From RGIG4079 sp045596365 (lineage in GTDB: Bacteria > Bacteroidota > Bacteroidia > Bacteroidales > Muribaculaceae), in assembly GCA_045596365.1 (NCBI GenBank), contig JAZOCE010000024.1, positions 1 through 64,000 on the forward strand: DNA of 64,000 nucleotides. The letters are read 5' to 3'. The notes under the pieces were generated by a model that made no database searches, was not told the origin of the DNA, and worked only from the letters and a program-made list of their open reading frames with translations. Made by a program: the position numbers and the translations under genes. Below, piece after piece: positions 33,566 to 42,998 of this stretch. The first letter of the stretch is position 1; each line of letters opens with the position of its first letter.

Positions 33566-34699
33566 ATGCACAATCACATTGAGATAGACACAGAAGCTAA
33601 AGCTATTGAGCTATTGTCTCGTGGCGGGGCAATAAAACGATATGCTTTTCAATGCATCAATTTTCGCACTATTGAGTTTGACCTTTCCAAGGTATCGTTT
33701 CAAGAATGTATATTCATCGGTTGCCGTCTCACTCCTGATATGAGATATACGCTTGACGACAGCAACACCGCTCTGACATCAATGCACGTGCCTTACAATG
33801 TTTTTCGCACATCGCTTTATACGGCAGAGTCTCTTTATGACGGATATGACTACCAACATCCCGAGACACAGGCAAATTGCTACGACACACTAATATATAA
33901 ACATTACCTAAATACGGGAATGAGAGCCAACAATATATCAGAAACTCTTGCTCGCACTCTACACGACCACTCAATGAGCGATGCTCTGCATGATTTCCTT
34001 AGTAATTATAGAGAGGAGGATATTGTTGCTATAATGGGAGGGCATGCCTTGTTGCGCACCGATAAGGTGTTCCGACAGATAGTTGACATCGCTAAAGCTC
34101 TCACCGAGCGAGGCAAACTGATGGCGAGCGGTGGAGGTCCCGGAGCAATGGAAGCAACACATCTTGGCGCATGGATGGCAGGTCGCACTCAGCAAGAGGT
34201 AGATGAGGCAATGAAGATGCTATCTCCATATCCATCATTTAAATATGAGGGGTGGTTGAGTTCGGCTTTTGCTGTGATGGAGATGTTTCCACAAAACAAA
34301 TTCCACAGCATAGGCATCCCAACATGGCTATACGGACATGAGCCGGCTACGCCTTTTGCCACTCAAATTGCAAAATATTTTGAAAATTCATTGCGTGAAG
34401 ACGGGTTACTCACAATTGCCAAAGGTGGTGTTATTTACACTCCCGGAAGTGCCGGCACGATGCAAGAAATTTTTCAAGATGCAGTACAAAACCACTATCT
34501 GACATTTGGCTATGCAAGCCCCATGGTATTTCTCGGTACTGAATATTGGACAACAGAACTCCCGGCTTATCGGCTACTTGATGAAATGACTCACAGCGGC
34601 AAATACCGCAATCTGATTCTTTCAATCTCTGACATCCCATCAGAGATCATCACCGCCATCACATCATTCTCCCCTGAACAAATAATCCATTTCACATAA
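33566..34699 (+). CDS. LOG-family (lysine decarboxylase-like) nucleotide-binding protein
   Basis: 377 residues. The N-terminal 150 residues are unassigned. The rest is a Rossmann-like LOG domain: 'VAIMGGHALLRTD', 'MASGGGPGAMEATHLGAWMAG' and 'YTPGSAGTMQEIFQDAVQNHY', matching the PGGxGTxxE signature with Ser-Ala replacing Gly-x. Classical LOG proteins release cytokinin-type bases or hydrolyse nucleotide 5'-monophosphates. The large N-terminal extension puts this in the long bacterial subfamily of unknown substrate. Confidence 0.8.
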   Translation: MHNHIEIDTEAKAIELLSRGGAIKRYAFQCINFRTIEFDLSKVSFQECIFIGCRLTPDMRYTLDDSNTALTSMHVPYNVFRTSLYTAESLYDGYDYQHPETQANCYDTLIYKHYLNTGMRANNISETLARTLHDHSMSDALHDFLSNYREEDIVAIMGGHALLRTDKVFRQIVDIAKALTERGKLMASGGGPGAMEATHLGAWMAGRTQQEVDEAMKMLSPYPSFKYEGWLSSAFAVMEMFPQNKFHSIGIPTWLYGHEPATPFATQIAKYFENSLREDGLLTIAKGGVIYTPGSAGTMQEIFQDAVQNHYLTFGYASPMVFLGTEYWTTELPAYRLLDEMTHSGKYRNLILSISDIPSEIITAITSFSPEQIIHFT

Positions 34700-34813
34700 T
34701 CGGCATCAAAATCGTGCCATTTTTCACAAAATCGGTATTTATGGTTATAAAAAATCCCCGTTCTTCACAGAACTGGGATTTAGTAATGTGTTTTATGTCG
34801 ATTGAATTACAAG

Positions 34814-34886
34814 AGCGGTAAACGAGGCTCGAACTCGCGACCCTCAGCTTGGGAAGCTGATGCTCTACCAACTGAGCTATTACCGC
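34814..34886 (-). tRNA. tRNA-Gly (anticodon CCC)
   Basis: The 73-nt cloverleaf reads GCGGTAA...TTACCGC for the 7-bp acceptor stem with discriminator U. The D arm is AGCTCAGTTGGTAGAGC, the anticodon arm TCAGC-TTCCCAA-GCTGA gives anticodon CCC, and the T arm contains GTTCGAGCC. The 3' CCA is not encoded, as usual in Bacteroidetes. Confidence 0.95.
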
Positions 34887-34936
34887 ATTAGTGGCACAAA
34901 GGTAATAAAATTTCCTTAATGTTGCCACATTATTTT

Positions 34937-35383
34937 TTAATGTTGATGATTACATCCTTCGCCATGCGAGTGATCATGAGCATCATGATTATGCTCAACA
35001 CATTCAAAATTTCCAATTTTGATTTTCGTAACCACTTCATGACTATGTGAGCCATGATTATGACTATCAATAAATATAGTTACAGTATCACCTTCAAGCC
35101 ATGCGGCAATCTGATCTTGATTTGACTTTGAGTAGTCATAGGTTACTGTTTCTCCGCCATGCAACTTATTGATTGTGATTTTACCTGACTCCGCATCGCC
35201 GGCTTGTGCCACACCGGCAACCTTAACACAATGATTGTGAGCATGTCCTTCATGACCATGTCCATGTTCACTACATTCCTCGGTGTGAACATGTTGACCT
35301 TCGGCTGTTTCTGTTGTTGATTTTGATCCACATGCAGTCAATGCTATTCCAACAACTGCAACTGTAAATATTTTCTTTATCAT
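34937..35383 (-). CDS. His-rich metal-binding lipoprotein
   Basis: 148 residues from the ATG at 35383 (an in-frame start 9 bases upstream is also possible). The lipoprotein signal ends in 'LTAC'. Two His/Glu/Asp-rich clusters, near residues 30-55 ('HGHGHEGHAHNH') and at the C-terminus ('HNHDAHDHSHGEGCNHQH'), flank a small beta domain with 'GETVTYDYSKSNQDQIAAWLEGDTVTIFID'. This composition indicates zinc, copper or nickel binding in the periplasm or on the cell surface. Not part of a visible metal transport operon. Confidence 0.75.
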   Translation of the reverse strand: MIKKIFTVAVVGIALTACGSKSTTETAEGQHVHTEECSEHGHGHEGHAHNHCVKVAGVAQAGDAESGKITINKLHGGETVTYDYSKSNQDQIAAWLEGDTVTIFIDSHNHGSHSHEVVTKIKIGNFECVEHNHDAHDHSHGEGCNHQH

Positions 35384-35400
35384 AGTTCTCAAAAAAAGAT

Positions 35401-35424
35401 GAGGCGGATGTATTTATCCGCCTC
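35401..35424 (-). terminator. Terminator of OmpA/TPR lipoprotein gene
   Basis: GAGGCGGAT and ATCCGCCTC form a 9-bp stem with a 6-base loop, followed on the minus strand by ATCTTTTTTTGAG. Confidence 0.75.
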
Positions 35425-35443
35425 AAAATTTAGTATTGTTTTA

Positions 35444-37135
35444 TTATAAACTTACAACTGAAGCGATATTGAATTTTGCGAATTCAAGGTCATTAAGAGC
35501 GCGCTCAGCAAATGATTTGTCAAGTTTTGCAGCTTGACGAATGTTGCTGTAAACCATTTGTTCATTATTTGTGCGTGCTCCAAGAACAGCCATCAAATAA
35601 TAAGTTGTAGCATCAGGATTATTGATTGCTGAAAGTGTTGATTTTGCTTTGCTGTAATCTTTATTCAAAATTTGAGCAAGGGCAGCATTGTTAGTTTTGC
35701 TATCGCCAAATGATTTAGTTGCAGCGTTAACATCACCTTGCATCATATAATATGTACCCATAGCATCGCTAAGTTCTTCAAGGCCTGCAGCAACTCCGAA
35801 TTTTTGACCTGCTTCTTTATAATCTTTGTTTTCCAAAGCCACAAGACCAAGGTTCATTTGAGCTTCAGCGCTTTCGCCATTCAAGCGAGCAGCTTGTTCG
35901 AAATTAGCTTTAGCAGCATCATAATCTTCATCTATGAATTGACAAACACCAACATTGTTAAATGTACGATAGTCATTTGGATAAAGTTCGGCTGCCTTGT
36001 TATAGACATTGAGTTTTTGGTCATTATCTTCTGTCAAAGTAGCGAAATAAAGAATTTCATCAACAGAAAGCACTTTTGGATTTAGTTCAAATAATTGAGC
36101 AATTTCTTCATCGCTCTTACCAATAACATTGATTGACGCTGTGATGCGAGAATAACGTAATTGAGGGAGAATTTCGTCAGCAAGTTGATCAAATACTGAT
36201 GAAAGGTTGCGAATTTCGCGTTCGCGTTGTTCAGGATCTTTATACATTGAAAGAACACTCAAAATCAATTCTTTGTCCTGGATATTGCTTTGAGAAACAA
36301 GACGTTGAAACCCTTCCCAGTCTTCAGCTGTAAATTGAGCAGTCAATTCACCAAATTCAGTAATTTTATCTTTTTTGAATTTATCTTTGAGATATTTTGA
36401 AGTATTGGCTTCACGTTTCCCTGCAAGTTTTTCATTAAAATCAAGTTCACCATCAGGAGATGCATATGAAGAAATGTTTACCTCAGCAACTTCAAGATCT
36501 TCGTCTTCATTGGCAGCAGCGATTTTTGCATGAAGAGCAGCCATTTCATCAGAAGCGAGCTCTCCTTTGCGAATGTCTGCCTGATTAACCAAGAATTTGA
36601 TTTCAGCCGCATATTTTTCATTAATAATGCGTTGGAATTTATCGGGAGCGATAGCAGGAGCAACTGTTCCGGCATCAGCAAGAGTAGCTGTAGCAACAAC
36701 GCCATCAGCAACTTTCACGCGAGGCAACACATATTGTTTTTTACCTTGAGTAACCTCAAATGCAAGAGACAGTTCACTCTTAGCCATTTCGGGAACATAT
36801 TGATACATAACAGGCATTGTTACTGTTCCACCATATTCATAGTTAATCACTTGATTATTTCCACGCACTTTTTCGCCTTGGAAAGTGTAAGTTTGACCGG
36901 CTGTTTCTGTTCCGTTATACACTAAGTAAGGTGTTACTTTCACCTCTGCATTCTTTTCAAAGAATTTAGCAGGAACTTTACCTGTAATAGTTGCAGGAAC
37001 TTTATCTCCTGTTACTTCAAGCGGATTAGGATTTACCGAGAAATAATCGGCAGCAAATGGGTTGAGTTTCTTTCCACAAGATGAAAGAACCAATGCTCCG
37101 CCCAATACAAGGGCAAATGTAATTTTTCTGTTCAT
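35444..37135 (-). CDS. OmpA-like and TPR-repeat lipoprotein
   Basis: 563 residues. Lipoprotein signal 'LSSC' (Cys20). An N-terminal beta-rich region (about 25-160) is followed by an OmpA-like segment with 'ISSYASPDGELDFNEKLAGKREANTSKYL' near 220-250, which normally binds peptidoglycan. At least four TPR-like repeats follow (about 365-540, for example 'NDYRTFNNVGVCQFIDEDYDAAKANFEQAARLN'). It probably links the outer membrane to the cell wall in the periplasm. Monocistronic, with its own promoter and terminator; such proteins are abundant in Bacteroidales. Confidence 0.8.
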   Translation of the reverse strand: MNRKITFALVLGGALVLSSCGKKLNPFAADYFSVNPNPLEVTGDKVPATITGKVPAKFFEKNAEVKVTPYLVYNGTETAGQTYTFQGEKVRGNNQVINYEYGGTVTMPVMYQYVPEMAKSELSLAFEVTQGKKQYVLPRVKVADGVVATATLADAGTVAPAIAPDKFQRIINEKYAAEIKFLVNQADIRKGELASDEMAALHAKIAAANEDEDLEVAEVNISSYASPDGELDFNEKLAGKREANTSKYLKDKFKKDKITEFGELTAQFTAEDWEGFQRLVSQSNIQDKELILSVLSMYKDPEQREREIRNLSSVFDQLADEILPQLRYSRITASINVIGKSDEEIAQLFELNPKVLSVDEILYFATLTEDNDQKLNVYNKAAELYPNDYRTFNNVGVCQFIDEDYDAAKANFEQAARLNGESAEAQMNLGLVALENKDYKEAGQKFGVAAGLEELSDAMGTYYMMQGDVNAATKSFGDSKTNNAALAQILNKDYSKAKSTLSAINNPDATTYYLMAVLGARTNNEQMVYSNIRQAAKLDKSFAERALNDLEFAKFNIASVVSL

Positions 37136-37181
37136 AAATAAATAATATTATTGTTTTTAATTAATATTTCTTTTAATTGCA

Positions 37182-37189
37182 CAAATATA
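37182..37189 (-). promoter_or_regulatory. -7 box of OmpA/TPR lipoprotein gene
   Basis: The minus strand reads TATATTTG, matching TAnnTTTG, 47 bases before the ATG. Confidence 0.55.
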
Positions 37190-37295
37190 GCATTTTTTTA
37201 GTTGTTTTTGAATAAACATGCTAAACATATCTACACATTTGAGCGTTTTTTACATTTTAATAAATCTAATTAGCAATTAAACGAGGAATTATAAC

Positions 37296-37303
37296 TACAT
37301 TTG
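37296..37303 (+). promoter_or_regulatory. -7 box of speA
   Basis: TACATTTG followed by C matches TAnnTTTG, 55 bases before the speA ATG. Confidence 0.5.
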
Positions 37304-37358
37304 CCAATAAATTTATTATAAAATTAGGTTTAACTTTTAAATTATACTTATTGAGCCG

Positions 37359-39257
37359 ATGAGAAAATGGCGCATTGATGACAGTGCAGAACTGTACAAC
37401 ATCAACGGATGGGGACTAAAATATTTCTCCATCAATGAAAAAGGGCATGTGGCTGTAACTCCACGTGAAGGATATGCATCTGTGGATCTCAAAGAAATCA
37501 TGGACGAACTTCAAGTAAGAGACATCACCTCACCTGTCCTATTGCGTTTTCCGGATATTCTCGACAATCGCATTGAAAAGATTTCCCGATGTTTTAAACA
37601 AGCGGCAGAGGAATATAATTACCAAGCAAAAAATTTCATCATTTACCCCATCAAGGTAAATCAAATGCGCCAAGTGGTTGAGGAGATAGTTACTCATGGC
37701 AAAAAATTCAACCTCGGACTCGAAGCCGGCTCGAAACCTGAATTACATGCCGTTCTCGCAACAAATATTGCCGAGAATGCACTCATTATATGCAACGGAT
37801 ACAAGGACGAGAACTATGTCGAGCTTGCCCTACTTGCTCAAAAGATGGGACGTCGTATTTTCCTTGTAGCTGAAAAACTAAATGAATTAAAATTAATCGT
37901 AGAGATTGCAAAACGCTTGAAAATTACTCCAAATGTAGGTATTCGCATCAAAATCTCAAGTTCCGGTTCAGGGAAATGGGAAGAATCAGGTGGCGACCAA
38001 TCAAAATTTGGATTAAACTCAAGTGAATTACTCGAAGCACTTGATTTCCTTGACAAAAACAAGATGAACGATTGTCTTCGTTTAATTCATTTCCACATAG
38101 GCAGTCAAATAACAAAAATACGTCGCATCAAAAACGCTTTGCGCGAAGCCACTCAATTCTATGTTCAACTCGCAAAGATGGGCTATAACATTGATTTTGT
38201 TGATATTGGAGGCGGTCTTGGAGTTGACTATGACGGAACTCGCAGTTCGGCAAGCGAAAGTAGCATGAACTATTCCATCCAAGAATACGCCAACGACTCG
38301 GTATCGGCACTTGTTGACGCATGCGAAAAAAATGGCCTTAAACAGCCAAATATTATTACAGAAAGTGGTCGGTCTCTTACTGCACACCATTCTATTCTTG
38401 TTTTTGATGTATTGGAACGCACCACGTTGCCATTTTGGAACGAGAAAGAAGAGCTCAAGCCCGACGCTCATGAACTGTCTCGTGAACTATATAACATTTG
38501 GGACAAATTAAATCAACCACGATTATTTGAAAGTTGGCACGATGCTTTACAAATCAAAGAAGAAGCACTCGACTTGTTCAGTTTAGGACTGTTGGACCTT
38601 CGCACTCGTGCCGAAATAGAAAAATTATTCTGGTCAATTGCTCGTGAAGTGGGAGAAATAGCTCTGTCAATGAAACATGCTCCGGAAGAATTAAGGAAAA
38701 TTGCAAAAATGATTCCTGACAAATATTTCTGCAACTTCTCTCTATTCCAATCTCTGACTGACTCTTGGGCAATAGACCAAGTATTTCCTATCATGCCCAT
38801 TGCTCGTCTTGATGAAAAGCCTCAACACACAGCAACGCTACAAGACATCACTTGCGATTCTGATGGAAAGATCGCAAATTTCATATCTCACCATGGGACC
38901 TCAACATCTCTTCCTGTTCACTCGCTAAAACCGGGTGAGCCCTATTATTTAGGAGTATTTCTCGTGGGTGCATACCAAGAAATCCTTGGAGACATGCACA
39001 ACCTGTTTGGCGACACCAATGCCGTTCACATTGATGTGTACAAAGATCGATATGAAATTGACCAAATAATCGAAGGGGAAACCGTTGCCGACGTTTTGGA
39101 ATATGTACAATTTAGCCATAAACGATTAGTGCGCAACGTTGAAACTTGGGTTACGACATCTATGAAAGCCGGGAAGATTTCACCAGAAGAAGGGCGAGAA
39201 TTCCTCAGCAATTATCGCTCCGGTCTTTATGGCTACACATATCTTGAACGCGACTAA
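37359..39257 (+). CDS. speA: Biosynthetic arginine decarboxylase
   Basis: 632 residues. PLP-dependent fold-type III enzyme making agmatine from arginine, the first step to polyamines. The PLP Lys lies in 'IIYPIKVNQMRQVVEEI' near 105, the phosphate-binding 'DIGGGLGVDYDG' near 288 and 'ITESGRSLTAHHSIL' near 340 are present, and the long C-terminal domain is typical of SpeA. The next gene, truA, begins 25 bases later on the same strand. Confidence 0.95.
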   Translation: MRKWRIDDSAELYNINGWGLKYFSINEKGHVAVTPREGYASVDLKEIMDELQVRDITSPVLLRFPDILDNRIEKISRCFKQAAEEYNYQAKNFIIYPIKVNQMRQVVEEIVTHGKKFNLGLEAGSKPELHAVLATNIAENALIICNGYKDENYVELALLAQKMGRRIFLVAEKLNELKLIVEIAKRLKITPNVGIRIKISSSGSGKWEESGGDQSKFGLNSSELLEALDFLDKNKMNDCLRLIHFHIGSQITKIRRIKNALREATQFYVQLAKMGYNIDFVDIGGGLGVDYDGTRSSASESSMNYSIQEYANDSVSALVDACEKNGLKQPNIITESGRSLTAHHSILVFDVLERTTLPFWNEKEELKPDAHELSRELYNIWDKLNQPRLFESWHDALQIKEEALDLFSLGLLDLRTRAEIEKLFWSIAREVGEIALSMKHAPEELRKIAKMIPDKYFCNFSLFQSLTDSWAIDQVFPIMPIARLDEKPQHTATLQDITCDSDGKIANFISHHGTSTSLPVHSLKPGEPYYLGVFLVGAYQEILGDMHNLFGDTNAVHIDVYKDRYEIDQIIEGETVADVLEYVQFSHKRLVRNVETWVTTSMKAGKISPEEGREFLSNYRSGLYGYTYLERD

Positions 39258-39282
39258 AGTTTAGTTTTACTTTCAATAGTAT

Positions 39283-40023
39283 ATGGCGCGATATTTCATG
39301 AAACTTGCCTACCGTGGAGCTAATTTCCACGGATGGCAATCACAGCCTAACGCAGTGAGTGTGCAATCAACAATTGAAAACGCGCTCACAACCATCATGC
39401 GCTTTCCTATTAAAATAACCGGTGCAGGTCGCACCGACACCGGGGTAAATGCACACATGATGATAGCTCATTTTGATGTAGAACAGCCACTACAATCCCC
39501 CGATGGACTTGTAAAAGCACTGAATTCACTTGTAGGAAAAGATATTGCCATATTTTCGATCACCCCTGTTCACGATGAAGCCCATGCGCGATTTGATGCA
39601 ACATCTCGCACATATCACTATTATATCCACACCGACAAATCCCCATTCTTATACCCATTATCTTGGCAAGCTCCTGTCAATCTAAACTTTGAGCTAATGA
39701 ACAAAGCGGCTGAAATATTATTGAGTATTGATGATTTTACTTCATTTGCAAAATTGCACACCGATGTAAAAACCAACATCTGTAATGTTACATATGCAAA
39801 ATGGGAACAAATAGATAATAATCGTTGGGTATTTGTGATTACCGCCGACCGTTTTTTGCGAAACATGGTGCGAGCAGTTGTAGGTACACTTGTAGATGTA
39901 GGTAGAGGGAAAATTACACTCCAACAATTCATGGACATCATCTCGGCAAAAGATCGTTGTGCTGCCGGGACATCAATGCCGGCTCATGCATTATTCCTTT
40001 GGGATGTAACTTATCCTTATTAA
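39283..40023 (+). CDS. truA: tRNA pseudouridine(38-40) synthase
   Basis: 246 residues. Converts uridines 38, 39 or 40 of tRNAs to pseudouridine. The catalytic Asp is in 'GAGRTDTGVNA' near 47-57. The RNA-binding 'FDATSRTYHYYIHT' and late 'FLRNMVRAVVGTLVDVGRGK' motifs are intact. Confidence 0.95.
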   Translation: MARYFMKLAYRGANFHGWQSQPNAVSVQSTIENALTTIMRFPIKITGAGRTDTGVNAHMMIAHFDVEQPLQSPDGLVKALNSLVGKDIAIFSITPVHDEAHARFDATSRTYHYYIHTDKSPFLYPLSWQAPVNLNFELMNKAAEILLSIDDFTSFAKLHTDVKTNICNVTYAKWEQIDNNRWVFVITADRFLRNMVRAVVGTLVDVGRGKITLQQFMDIISAKDRCAAGTSMPAHALFLWDVTYPY

Positions 40024-40168
40024 TCCCAAAATACTGTAACAAATTTGTAATAATAGCATTTAGCCCTCCAAAAACAAGCTATAGTAACCACATCGAGCAG
40101 AAAAAACAACTAAAAAATCAGTCATTTCAACCCAATAAACAAACTTTATGACTCTAAAGTTTTAGTAA

Positions 40169-40192
40169 TTGAATTAAAATTACTTACTTTGC
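40169..40192 (+). promoter_or_regulatory. Promoter of acpP-fabF
   Basis: A TTG near 40170 and TTACTTTG near 40185-40192 resemble the -33/-7 pair; the -7 box differs from TAnnTTTG at its second base. The leader is about 35 bases. Confidence 0.4.
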
Positions 40193-40228
40193 ACTGCAAA
40201 ATAATTATTAATCTAAAAATATAAAATT

Positions 40229-40462
40229 ATGTCAGAAATTGCATCTCGAGTTAAAGCTATTATCGTAGACAAACTTGGAATTGATGAAAATGAAGTAACT
40301 AAAACAGCAGAATTCACAAAAGATCTTGGTGCAGATAGCCTTGACACTGTAGAACTTATCATGGAATTCGAAAAAGAATTCGGTATCACTATTCCAGATG
40401 ACAAAGCAGAAGGCATCCAAACTGTTGGAGACGCTATCTCTTACATCGAAGCAAACAAATAA
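40229..40462 (+). CDS. acpP: Acyl carrier protein
   Basis: 77 residues, highly acidic, four-helix. Ser37 in 'GADSLDTVELIMEFE' is the 4'-phosphopantetheine attachment site. It carries acyl chains in fatty acid synthesis and is followed 28 bases later by fabF, the usual arrangement. Confidence 0.97.
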   Translation: MSEIASRVKAIIVDKLGIDENEVTKTAEFTKDLGADSLDTVELIMEFEKEFGITIPDDKAEGIQTVGDAISYIEANK

Positions 40463-40490
40463 TAATCCCCTTTTCATCTAAGATTTCATA

Positions 40491-41759
40491 ATGGAATTAA
40501 AGAGAGTAGTTGTAACAGGACTTGGAGCCATCACTCCTATTGGCAATGACGTTGATACCACATGGAAAAACGCCATTGACGGAGTTAGTGGAGCCGGTCC
40601 TATCACTCATTTCGACGCCTCTAAATTCAAAACACAATTTGCATGTGAGGTAAAAAATTTCAATGCAAGTGAGCACTTTGATCGCAAAGCATTGCGCACA
40701 CTTGACCTCTATGCTCAATATGCTATTGTTGCAGCTCGTCAAGCCGTAGATGATTCAGGCATTGAAGAGGACGCAAACTTAGACAAAAATCGTGTAGGTG
40801 TAATTGTTGCAGCAGGTATCGGTGGTCTTCACACATTTGAAGAAGAAGCCGGCTACTATGCACTACACCATGAAGAACAAGGCCCGAAATACAACCCATT
40901 CTTCATCCCTAAGATGATTGCCGACATTGCATCAGGACACATTTCTATGCAATATGGATATCATGGACCTAACTATGGTACAGTATCAGCATGTGCATCA
41001 TCTAACAACTCAATCATTGACGCATTTAACCTCATCCGTTTGGGAAAAGCTGATGCCATCGTAACAGGTGGAGCAGAAGCTGCTATCTTCCCCGCCGGTG
41101 TAGGTGGTTTCAATTCAATGCATGCTCTTTCAACTCGCAACGACAGCCCTGCAACAGCATCACGTCCGTTCAGTGCTTCACGCGATGGTTTCGTAATGGG
41201 CGAAGGAGCAGCCGTTCTTATTCTTGAAGAATATGAACATGCAAAAGCTCGCGGTGCTAAAATCTACGCTGAAGTGGTAGGTGGCGGTCTTTCTGCCGAT
41301 GCTCACCACATCACAGCAACACACCCCGAAGGTCTTGGCGCAATCCTTGCAATGAAGAACGCTCTTGAAGATGCAGAGATGAAGCCAGAAGATATCGACT
41401 ACATCAACACTCATGGTACATCAACTCCTGTTGGTGACGTTGGTGAAGTTAAAGCCATTATGAATGTATTTGGCGAACACGCTTACAAGTTAAATATCAG
41501 TTCAACTAAATCAATGACAGGTCACCTCCTTGGTGCTACCGGAGCACTTGAAGCTATCTTCAGCGTTAAGGCTGTTCAAGAGGATATCGTTCCTCCTACA
41601 ATCAACCACGAAGAGGGCGACAATGACGAAAACATTGATTACAACTTGAACTTTACATTTGGTAAAGCTCAAAAGCGTACAGTCAATGCAGCATTATCCA
41701 ACGTATTTGGTTTCGGTGGACACAATGCTACAATTATTGTGAAAAAATATGCTGAATAA
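40491..41759 (+). CDS. fabF: 3-oxoacyl-[acyl-carrier-protein] synthase II
   Basis: 422 residues. Elongating condensing enzyme of type II fatty acid synthesis. The Cys-His-His triad is visible: Cys168 in 'VSACASSNNS', His in 'NTHGTSTPVGD' and His in 'STKSMTGHLLGATGA', and a glycine-rich 'FGFGGHNATII' ends the protein. Operon with acpP, closed by a terminator. Confidence 0.97.
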   Translation: MELKRVVVTGLGAITPIGNDVDTTWKNAIDGVSGAGPITHFDASKFKTQFACEVKNFNASEHFDRKALRTLDLYAQYAIVAARQAVDDSGIEEDANLDKNRVGVIVAAGIGGLHTFEEEAGYYALHHEEQGPKYNPFFIPKMIADIASGHISMQYGYHGPNYGTVSACASSNNSIIDAFNLIRLGKADAIVTGGAEAAIFPAGVGGFNSMHALSTRNDSPATASRPFSASRDGFVMGEGAAVLILEEYEHAKARGAKIYAEVVGGGLSADAHHITATHPEGLGAILAMKNALEDAEMKPEDIDYINTHGTSTPVGDVGEVKAIMNVFGEHAYKLNISSTKSMTGHLLGATGALEAIFSVKAVQEDIVPPTINHEEGDNDENIDYNLNFTFGKAQKRTVNAALSNVFGFGGHNATIIVKKYAE

Positions 41760-41780
41760 TTAGCAGCGTTTCACTCATAA

Positions 41781-41812
41781 AAAAATCTCGATCTTTTCAG
41801 GTCGAGATTTTT
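41781..41812 (+). terminator. Terminator after fabF
   Basis: AAAAATCTCGA (41781-41791) pairs with TCGAGATTTTT (41802-41812) around a 10-base loop, with a T-rich tail. Confidence 0.75.
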
Positions 41813-41832
41813 ATTTATATACCATAGTTAAA

Positions 41833-41863
41833 TTGCGGAAGACAATAACTATTGCTAAATTTG
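41833..41863 (+). promoter_or_regulatory. Promoter of ABC importer operon
   Basis: TTG at 41833-41835 and TAAATTTG at 41856-41863 match the -33/-7 pair with about 20 bases between. The leader is about 10 bases. Confidence 0.55.
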
Positions 41864-41879
41864 CACAAAAGATTCCATC

Positions 41880-42998
41880 ATGTCACGCTATTATTTTCAT
41901 TTATTGACACTCGTTTTCTGCTTTCTACAATCTTGCATAGGGAGCAAGTCAAGTGATGCTAATATCTCCGGTGGGGACACTATTACAAATGACAGCGAAC
42001 TACTGACGATTATTAACTTCGGAAATTATACTATTGTTGACATAACAAATCCTTGGCAAAAAGACGCATTGCTACAACGATATATTCTTGTTAACAGAGA
42101 TAGCAGCATTAACGATATTCCAAAAGGCACAATCGTAAAAACACCTCTTAAATCATCTCTCGTTTACTCATCAGTTCACGCAGGAGCCATTAAAGAAATG
42201 GGAGCAATATCGGCAATAACAGCAGTGTGTGATGCCGAATATTACAAAATCCCGGAAATTGCCGATGGGCTCAGCTCAGGAAAGGTCATTGATGCCGGTT
42301 CCTCAATGTCGCCTTCAATAGAACGCATCTTGGAACATCAGCCGGAAGCAATTCTCACCTCTCCGTTCCAAAATGCAGGACATGGTGCAATAGAGCAACT
42401 TGGAATCCCCATAATAGAATGTGCCGACTATATGGAATCAACCCCACTTGGCAGAGCTGAATGGATAAAATTACTTGGTGAGCTATATGGCTGTCGCGAT
42501 AAAGCCTCAGAAATATATGATCAGGTGCGCAACAACTACAACAGCCTCGCATCAAAAACATCAGCTATAGAAACTCGTCCCATAGTAATCAGCGAAATGG
42601 TTACTGACGGAGTGTGGTATCTCCCTGGTGGGCGTAGCTACATGGCTCGCATTTTTAACGATGCAGGCACAAAATACCCCTGGGACGATGATCAATCAAC
42701 CGGCTCACTCCAACTTGATTTTGCAACCGTCTATGACCGCGCCCACAATGCCGATTTTTGGTTTATAAAAACATTTGACCGCGACCTCACATTAGACGAA
42801 TTAAAATCAATATATCCGCTACACTCCCACATGGATGCATTCTCAAATGATGGTGTGTATTCTTGTAACACAGCGACATCTTCTCTTTTTGAGGATTTTC
42901 CATTCCACCCCGACAAGCTACTGCAAGATTTCATAACTATTATTCATCCCGAACTCTCTCAAGAGGCAACAACGATCTACTATAAGCAGGTGAAATGA
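41880..42998 (+). CDS. Fe-siderophore/cobalamin-type ABC importer, substrate-binding lipoprotein
   Basis: 372 residues. Lipoprotein signal 'LQSC' (Cys19), then a BtuF/FecB-type periplasmic binding domain with two lobes: 'GAIKEMGAISAITAVCDAEYYKIPEI' and 'ERILEHQPEAILTSPFQNAG' in the first half, and 'YLPGGRSYMARIFNDAGTKYPW' in the second. It binds an iron complex, haem or corrinoid; which one cannot be read from sequence. The stop overlaps the permease start by 4 bases (ATGA). Confidence 0.85.
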   Translation: MSRYYFHLLTLVFCFLQSCIGSKSSDANISGGDTITNDSELLTIINFGNYTIVDITNPWQKDALLQRYILVNRDSSINDIPKGTIVKTPLKSSLVYSSVHAGAIKEMGAISAITAVCDAEYYKIPEIADGLSSGKVIDAGSSMSPSIERILEHQPEAILTSPFQNAGHGAIEQLGIPIIECADYMESTPLGRAEWIKLLGELYGCRDKASEIYDQVRNNYNSLASKTSAIETRPIVISEMVTDGVWYLPGGRSYMARIFNDAGTKYPWDDDQSTGSLQLDFATVYDRAHNADFWFIKTFDRDLTLDELKSIYPLHSHMDAFSNDGVYSCNTATSSLFEDFPFHPDKLLQDFITIIHPELSQEATTIYYKQVK